DNA from: Altererythrobacter sp.
GTDB taxonomy: Bacteria; Pseudomonadota; Alphaproteobacteria; Sphingomonadales; Sphingomonadaceae
Direction of reading: 5' to 3'
Assembly (NCBI GenBank): GCA_023299945.1
Contig: JALZVZ010000107.1
Location: forward strand, 1 to 19,156
Length of the DNA stretch: 19,156 nt
A program made the position numbers and the translations under genes. How positions within the stretch are numbered: position 1 is the first letter of the stretch; each line of letters opens with the position of its first letter. Under the pieces are notes generated by a model. The model ran no database searches. It saw only the letters and a program-made list of their open reading frames with translations, and was not told where the DNA came from. This document shows positions 14,727 to 19,156 of this stretch, in pieces.

Positions 14727-15539
14727 ATGGGACGTTTAGCAGGCAAAACAGCAGTTATCTTGGGTGCAGCAAGCGAAGGCAATATGGGTCAAACCATCGC
14801 GCGGCTGTTCGCAAGCGAAGGCGCCAAAGTCATGGTCGCGGGCCGCAAAGAGGACGTCTTGTCAAAATTGGCGGATGAGATCGGCGGGCATTATGCGCTG
14901 TGCGACATCACCGATCATGCTCAAGTGCACGCTTTGGCTGCTGCTGGAGTTCAGCAAATGGGCTGCGTTGATGCGGCAATCAATGCGACGGGCTGGGGGC
15001 TATTGTCGAATTTGCTTGAAACCACTCAAGAAGACCTCGCTCAAATCACCGCACTGCAATTCAGCGGCGTGCATCACTTTTTGCAGGCATTTGTGGGGGC
15101 AATGAAAGATCAAGATCCCCAAGGCGGCTCGATCATCAATCTGTCGTCGGCAACCACACAAAATCCGATCAATAATCACGCAGCCTATATCGGCACGAAG
15201 AGCGCTGGTGAGGCGATGATCCGCTGCGTAGCCAATGATTTTGGGCAGTTTGGGATTAAGGCGAACACTGTGTCCCCGGCCTTCACGCACAGCCCGATGA
15301 CCTCTGATAGCTTCCAAGTACCAGGTCTTGTTGATGCATTCCTGCCGCGTTATCCCTTGGGCCGCCTCAACACTTCAGACGATGTAGCGAATGCTTGCCT
15401 GTGGCTATCGACAGATGAGGCATTTGTAACGGGCGAGAATATTCAACCCAATGGCGGACTAAAACTTCGGGGCAATCCGCAAGCCACCGATATTGAGGCG
15501 GCAATCGGCGCAGCTATGGCAAAGGCAGCAGAGGGCTAG
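14727..15539 (+). CDS. SDR family oxidoreductase
   Basis: Short-chain dehydrogenase of 270 residues. The glycine motif is GAASEGNMG at 13-21, an extended form seen in some SDRs; NATG at 86-89 replaces the usual NNAG. Ser140/Ser141 and Tyr154-x3-Lys158 (AAYIGTK) give a complete catalytic set, and FVTGENIQPNGG closes the fold. Arg40 after the second strand (VAGR) suggests NADP. The frame is open upstream to 14598, but the ATG at 14727 has AGGAGA 6 bases before it and starts the protein right at the Rossmann strand, so the shorter form is chosen. Its stop shares the tetranucleotide CTAG with the stop of the convergent STAS-like gene. The substrate is unknown. Confidence 0.92.
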   Translation: MGRLAGKTAVILGAASEGNMGQTIARLFASEGAKVMVAGRKEDVLSKLADEIGGHYALCDITDHAQVHALAAAGVQQMGCVDAAINATGWGLLSNLLETTQEDLAQITALQFSGVHHFLQAFVGAMKDQDPQGGSIINLSSATTQNPINNHAAYIGTKSAGEAMIRCVANDFGQFGIKANTVSPAFTHSPMTSDSFQVPGLVDAFLPRYPLGRLNTSDDVANACLWLSTDEAFVTGENIQPNGGLKLRGNPQATDIEAAIGAAMAKAAEG

Positions 15540-15916
15540 GCGCTGTTCAAAAGGCTGACTTCGTCGAGCCATGCTTCGGCCTCTTCGCGCGTTTTAAAAT
15601 AGTCAAATTGCGCATTGCGATCCGTAATCCGCTGAAGTTGCATCCGCATGATTGTGGACGGCACGATATTGGCAGATTTACGCAATCCGTTTTCAAGGCA
15701 CCAGACGGCCATAATTGTTCCTTTCTCGGTGCGGTGTTGGGGCAAAATAGGCTTGAGCGTATGATCGAACAGCACATCGAAATGGGCACGTGCGCATTTG
15801 GCGTAATGGGCGGCTTCTTGGAAATCCTCCCAGAACATTGAACCATCGTAATCCCACGTCCCGTTGAGAGCCACGATCAAGCGGCTTTTCGATGTATCAC
15901 GCTGTATCGTGTACAT
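15536..15916 (-). CDS. STAS/SpoIIAA-like small protein, tandem paralogue A
   Basis: Protein of 126 residues of unknown function, resembling STAS-like proteins of alphaproteobacteria that begin with a short beta hairpin and end in a REEAxAWL helix. Visible features are SRLIVALNGTWDYDG near the N-terminus, the segment ENGLRKSANI at 75-84, and FKTREEAEAWLDEV at 107-120. It is clearly paralogous to the product of 15916-16281, sharing the ENGLRKSANI block and the C-terminal helix. The ATG overlaps the upstream TAA as TAATG, so the pair is translationally coupled. No signal peptide or membrane segment is seen. The STAS assignment is by overall pattern and is tentative; gene reality is well supported by the paralogue. 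Confidence 0.75.
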   Translation of the reverse strand: MYTIQRDTSKSRLIVALNGTWDYDGSMFWEDFQEAAHYAKCARAHFDVLFDHTLKPILPQHRTEKGTIMAVWCLENGLRKSANIVPSTIMRMQLQRITDRNAQFDYFKTREEAEAWLDEVSLLNSA

Positions 15917-16281
15917 TAGACATCCCCTTCTGCGAGCCACGCCGCAGCCTCTTCGCGAGAAGTAAAATAGGCAAATTTCTCGTCGCGCTGGGTGACCCTT
16001 GCGATCTGCATGCGCTGGGTCGCAGATTGCAGGATATTGGCAGATTTGCGCAGGCCATTTTCGATCAGCCAAATGGCAAGATTTTTGCTCTCGTGCGCGA
16101 TATCTTGCGGCATAACCATGCTGCGCGAAAAATCGCTTATCATGTCGAATTGCCCTCCGCATGAGACGTTCAGTGCCGCTTGCTGAACATCCTGTCTGAA
16201 GCGTGTATTGTCATGATCTTCGAATCGATCGAAAATTATCTCGAGCCGGCGCTCTTCGGGAAATTGTTTGATTGTTTGCAT
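15916..16281 (-). CDS. STAS/SpoIIAA-like small protein, tandem paralogue B
   Basis: Protein of 121 residues, paralogue of the next gene in the operon. Aligned features are MQTIKQFPEERRLEIIFDRF at the N-terminus, ENGLRKSANI at 74-83, and the C-terminal FTSREEAAAWLAEGDV. The frame extends upstream to a GTG at 16335, but the ATG at 16281 aligns with the start of paralogue A and is preferred; neither has a good ribosome binding site. The 120-base gap before it follows the stop of the SDR at 16402 and contains no clear terminator, so the pair may be cotranscribed with that SDR or have its own promoter. The function is unknown; small STAS-like proteins often act in protein-protein regulation. Confidence 0.72.
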   Translation of the reverse strand: MQTIKQFPEERRLEIIFDRFEDHDNTRFRQDVQQAALNVSCGGQFDMISDFSRSMVMPQDIAHESKNLAIWLIENGLRKSANILQSATQRMQIARVTQRDEKFAYFTSREEAAAWLAEGDV

Positions 16282-16401
16282 GACAGGCGGTTGAGCGCGC
16301 TTCCTCAAATATGAGCGGAGCCCCATATCATGCACTGGTTTTGTCGTTTTAGCCTAATCGCACCCCAAGTGGTTTCTACGAGGTTTGGTTTTTGTGATAC
16401 G

Positions 16402-17190
16402 CTAATATTGCGCTGTACCGCCATCCACACTGATCGAGGCGCCGGTAATGCCGCCGCCTTCCTTGCTAGCCAGCAGCAGCGCCACGGCGGCAATTTCTTC
16501 GACAGTGTTTGGCCGTTTGATCGCTGCCTCTGCGGCAAACATATTGATCATCTCATCAAACTCCATGCCCATCGCTTTGGCAGTGGCGGGGCCATTGTTC
16601 TTGATGATGTCTGTGACGACTAGGCCGGGGCAAATGCAATTGGCCGTGATGCCGATCTCGCCCACTTCGCGCGCAAGACTTTTGGTCATGCCGATCACGG
16701 CATGTTTGGCAGCGGTGTAAGCGGTAAACACCGGCTTGCCGTGCTTACCCTCCATCGAAGACATATTGATGATGCGGCCAGTTTTGGCGGGGATCATGGT
16801 TTTCAATGCGCGGCGGGCGGCCCAAAATGTGGAATAGACATTCCATTTCATCGCCTCATCAAATGCCTCGTCAGACAAGTCCACCATCGGCTGAAGATCA
16901 CCTGCACCGCCGGCATTGTTCACTAATATGTCGAGCGTGCCGAACGCTTCGACAGTCCGATCGACGAAGCCCTCGACATCCGACTGGTTCATGACATCGC
17001 CTGCGACGAAGATGGCGCGTTCTGCCCCAAAACCGATGGCTTCCAGTTCTTCGAGAGCCTTTGCGCCTTTGTCCGGATTGCGAGCAAATAAAGCGACCTT
17101 TGCGCCCTCTGCCAGATACGCCTCTGCGATACCGCGCCCTAGGCCTGCTGTTCCGCCAGTGATCGCTGCAATTTTGCCGTTCAATTTCAT
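16402..17190 (-). CDS. SDR family NAD(P)-dependent oxidoreductase
   Basis: Classical short-chain dehydrogenase of 262 residues. TGGTAGLG lies at 11-18, NNAG at 91-94, Ser144/Ser145 in NMSSME, and Tyr158-x3-Lys162 in AYTAAK; GASISVDGGTAQY closes the protein. Arg37 in LFARN after the second strand suggests NADP. The frame is open to 17247, but the ATG at 17190 is preceded by AGGAG at 7 bases and starts the protein at the first strand. It is divergent from the KstD-type flavoprotein, so the two may share control and act on related ketone/alcohol substrates, for example a hydroxysteroid. That last point is inference. Confidence 0.93.
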   Translation of the reverse strand: MKLNGKIAAITGGTAGLGRGIAEAYLAEGAKVALFARNPDKGAKALEELEAIGFGAERAIFVAGDVMNQSDVEGFVDRTVEAFGTLDILVNNAGGAGDLQPMVDLSDEAFDEAMKWNVYSTFWAARRALKTMIPAKTGRIINMSSMEGKHGKPVFTAYTAAKHAVIGMTKSLAREVGEIGITANCICPGLVVTDIIKNNGPATAKAMGMEFDEMINMFAAEAAIKRPNTVEEIAAVALLLASKEGGGITGASISVDGGTAQY

Positions 17191-17294
17191 GTCTATTCTC
17201 CTATTAACAGACAGGGATAGCGGGGCGTAAGAAAAAGCGCACCTCACGAAAATGGACAGTTGGCGCAGCTTCCAGCGCGGGCGACAGTGCCGCC
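17191..17294. promoter_or_regulatory. Divergent intergenic region, expected promoters
   Basis: This 104-base gap lies between the SDR (minus) and the FAD dehydrogenase (plus). The SDR side has a clear AGGAG; the plus-strand ATG at 17295 has no good Shine-Dalgarno sequence. No convincing -35/-10 pair or palindrome was found by eye. Confidence 0.35.
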
Positions 17295-18914
17295 ATGGAA
17301 AAAACGGACTTAATCATTCTGGGTTGCGGCGCCTCCGGTATGGTAGCAGCACTCTCCGCGCATGAAGCGGGCGCATCGGTCACTCTGGTGGAGCGCTTCG
17401 ACAAGGTGGGCGGCACAGCGGCCATATCGGGCGGGGTGATTTGGGTGCCTAACAATCCGCGTCAACAGGCGGCTGGCATGTCGGATAGCCGCGATGAAGC
17501 GCTCGCCTATTTCAAATCGCTTGATCACGGCGATTTGGTCGATGAAACGCTAGAAGCCTTTGTCGACAAAGGGCCTGAGGCGCTGTCATTCTTAGAAGAT
17601 GCAGGCGCGCTCGCCGTCTCTTTGCTGGATGGCTATCCCGATTATTACATGGACCGGCCCGGCGCAAAACCGGAAGGGGGCCGGGCGCTCGACCATGATT
17701 TGTTCGCGCTTGGTGATTTGGGTGAATGGGCGGACCGCATTTACGCCATCGAAGAGCCCAAGCCGATGATGCTGCGCGAGACGCCTTTAGGCGGGGGCAG
17801 CGGTGTGGTCGAACCTGAAGAATTGGGCCGCCGGATGCAGAACCAAGAGCGCGGCTTTGGCCAAGCAATGGTGGCGCGGCTTCTGAAAGCGTGCCTCGAT
17901 CGGGGCATTATCCCGCAAACGGGGATTGAGACAAAACGGCTGATTATTGAGGATGGGCGCGTCACTGGGGTCGCGGCGCAGCGCGGCAGCGAAGCGTTTG
18001 AATTGCGCGCCAATCAAGGCGTAGTGATCGCAACCGGCGGTTTTGAGTGGGATGAAGATGCTCGCCAAACTTTCCTCAAAGGGCCAATGGATGCGCCTGC
18101 CTCGCCTCCGACTGCACGCGGCGAGGGGTTGGCCTTGGCGATGAAAGCAGGCGCAAAGCTGGGCAATATGACGAACGGGTGGTGGGCGCCGACCTTGGTG
18201 ATACCGGACACCCCTTGGGAAACGGGCGAGCAGCGCGCTAACCCTGTGTTGATCGAACGCACAGTGCCCCATTCGATCATGGTCAATGGCGCGGGGAAGC
18301 GGTTTTGCAATGAAGCGGCGAATTATTCCGCTCTTGCTGGCGCATTCCATGCCTTTGATCCGCAAACCTATGATTATCCCAATTTGCCAGCTTGGCTGAT
18401 TTTCGATGCGCAATATGTGGAACGCTATCCGATTGGCACGCGCCTGCCGCCGCAGCCTGTGCCCGATTGGGTCACGCGGGCTGACACGCTGGAAGGACTG
18501 GCCGAAGCGATTGGAGTGTCGGCGCAGGCTCTCAGCGGAACCGTCACGCGCTTCAACGGGCATGCAGCATCAGGCGAAGACCCCGATTTTGGTCGCGGAA
18601 CCAGCGCCTATGATCACTTTTATGGCGACCGCAGCCGCGAAGGCACGGCGGTGACTTTGGGTGCGATTGAGACGGGTCCATTTTACGCGGTCGAGATCAA
18701 AATGGGCTTGCTTGGCACCAATGGCGGCGCGCGCACGGATGGCGCGGCGCGGGTGCTTGACCATGATGGCGAAGCGATCCCCGGACTTTACGGCGCAGGC
18801 AATGCGATCGCTTGCCCGACCGGCGGAATTTACGCCGGCGCTGGCGGCACGCTGGGCCCGGCGCTGACCTTCGGCTATATCGCGGGGCGAACAGCGGCGG
18901 GGGCCAACAGATAG
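17295..18914 (+). CDS. FAD-dependent dehydrogenase, 3-ketosteroid Delta1-dehydrogenase-like
   Basis: Flavoprotein of 539 residues of the fumarate reductase/KstD superfamily. The FAD dinucleotide motif GCGASG is at 10-15, with Glu33 after the second strand, KVGGTAAISGGVIWVP at 37-52, and ATGGF at 246-250. Three tyrosines match those needed by 3-ketosteroid Delta1-dehydrogenases: Tyr117/118 in YPDYYMD, Tyr344 in NEAANYSA, and Tyr513 in GGIYAGAGG, with Gly517 four residues after the last as in KstD. Such enzymes introduce a C1-C2 double bond into ring A of 3-ketosteroids; relatives act at Delta4 or on other cyclic ketones. The ATG lacks a clear ribosome binding site. The FAD fold is certain; the KstD reaction is likely but the substrate could be another cyclic ketone. 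Confidence 0.9.
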   Translation: MEKTDLIILGCGASGMVAALSAHEAGASVTLVERFDKVGGTAAISGGVIWVPNNPRQQAAGMSDSRDEALAYFKSLDHGDLVDETLEAFVDKGPEALSFLEDAGALAVSLLDGYPDYYMDRPGAKPEGGRALDHDLFALGDLGEWADRIYAIEEPKPMMLRETPLGGGSGVVEPEELGRRMQNQERGFGQAMVARLLKACLDRGIIPQTGIETKRLIIEDGRVTGVAAQRGSEAFELRANQGVVIATGGFEWDEDARQTFLKGPMDAPASPPTARGEGLALAMKAGAKLGNMTNGWWAPTLVIPDTPWETGEQRANPVLIERTVPHSIMVNGAGKRFCNEAANYSALAGAFHAFDPQTYDYPNLPAWLIFDAQYVERYPIGTRLPPQPVPDWVTRADTLEGLAEAIGVSAQALSGTVTRFNGHAASGEDPDFGRGTSAYDHFYGDRSREGTAVTLGAIETGPFYAVEIKMGLLGTNGGARTDGAARVLDHDGEAIPGLYGAGNAIACPTGGIYAGAGGTLGPALTFGYIAGRTAAGANR

Positions 18915-18950
18915 CGCAAACAGCTAGCGCGCACTTCCAGAAAAACCCCC

Positions 18951-19156
18951 AAGTTTGATCAGTATCAATTCTCAGGCACGCTCACTGCCGAAGACGTTGA
19001 TGGCGTCTATTACGAGATGCGCCGTGTTTTTGGATCGCATGACAAGGTGAGCTTCTTTGCCGAATTGATCGATGATTTCGACATGGATGTCGCCAAAGCG
19101 ATCATGATCCAATTCCTTGATGAAGAAAAGCCGCGCAAGCTGATGGTCGATTATTA
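18951..19156 (+). CDS. SpoIIAA/STAS-like protein, no visible start, cut by window end
   Basis: An open frame from codon AAG at 18951 reads KFDQYQFSGTLTAEDVDGVY, then a helix with HDKVSFFAELIDDFDMD and a following helix, a pattern resembling the beginning of SpoIIAA-like (STAS/SEC14) proteins. It stays open to the window end. The frame is the same as that of the FAD dehydrogenase, whose TAG at 18912-18914 lies 12 codons upstream. Between that stop and residue Met at about 19014 there is no in-frame ATG, GTG, TTG or CTG, and no ATG in any frame. So the gene has an odd start, has lost it by mutation, or is a decayed remnant. The family assignment is tentative. Confidence 0.45.

Noticed and set aside
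17787..18563. Minus-strand open frame of 258 codons
   Set aside because: It is antisense to the FAD dehydrogenase and rich in His/Arg as expected of a shadow of GC-rich coding sequence.
1..19156. Mobile elements, CRISPR arrays, tRNA or rRNA genes
   Set aside because: No transposase or integrase, no regularly spaced repeats, and no cloverleaf-like or rRNA sequence was recognised; nearly all bases are in protein genes.

Overview
The window looks like chromosomal DNA of an alphaproteobacterium, most likely a sphingomonad or Erythrobacteraceae-type organism. This is inferred from moderately GC-rich, densely packed genes with AGGAG-type ribosome binding sites and many ATGA or TAATG overlaps, and from a gene content (acyl-CoA dehydrogenases, SDRs, P450, SCP2-type thiolase, KstD-type flavoprotein) typical of lipid, steroid and terpenoid degradation islands in that group. 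No RNA gene, transposase, integrase, CRISPR array or transcriptional regulator was seen. Apart from the two window edges, no gap between genes exceeds about 150 bases.

Region 1 (16-12176, all minus strand) reads as one long operon of twelve genes. In transcription order they are: a molybdopterin oxidoreductase, an NADPH-type MDR reductase, a ThuA-like protein, a limonene-epoxide-hydrolase-like protein, a cytochrome P450, a small-subunit-type acyl-CoA dehydrogenase, a DUF35 OB-fold protein, a degenerate SCP2-type thiolase, an SDR, a second ThuA-like protein, a large-subunit-type acyl-CoA dehydrogenase and a 2,4-dienoyl-CoA-reductase-like SDR. The set suggests oxygenation of a hydrophobic substrate, CoA-linked dehydrogenation by a two-gene ACAD complex, and side-chain cleavage by a thiolase/DUF35 pair acting as an aldolase rather than a true thiolase. 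The substrate cannot be read from sequence; a steroid or isoprenoid is the best guess.

Region 2 (12311-14597) has a second MDR reductase on the plus strand, divergent from region 1. It converges on a three-gene minus-strand unit: a SnoaL-like protein, an antibiotic-biosynthesis-monooxygenase-fold protein and MobA. MobA makes the guanine dinucleotide form of the molybdenum cofactor, which the region 1 molybdoenzyme should need. MobA appears to start at a CTG codon overlapping the upstream stop.

Region 3 (14727-19156) has an SDR (plus), two tandem paralogous STAS/SpoIIAA-like proteins (minus), another SDR (minus), a KstD-type FAD dehydrogenase (plus), and the beginning of a further SpoIIAA-like reading frame that has no visible start codon and runs off the window. 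The three divergent gaps (12177-12310, 14598-14726, 17191-17294) are where promoters are expected.
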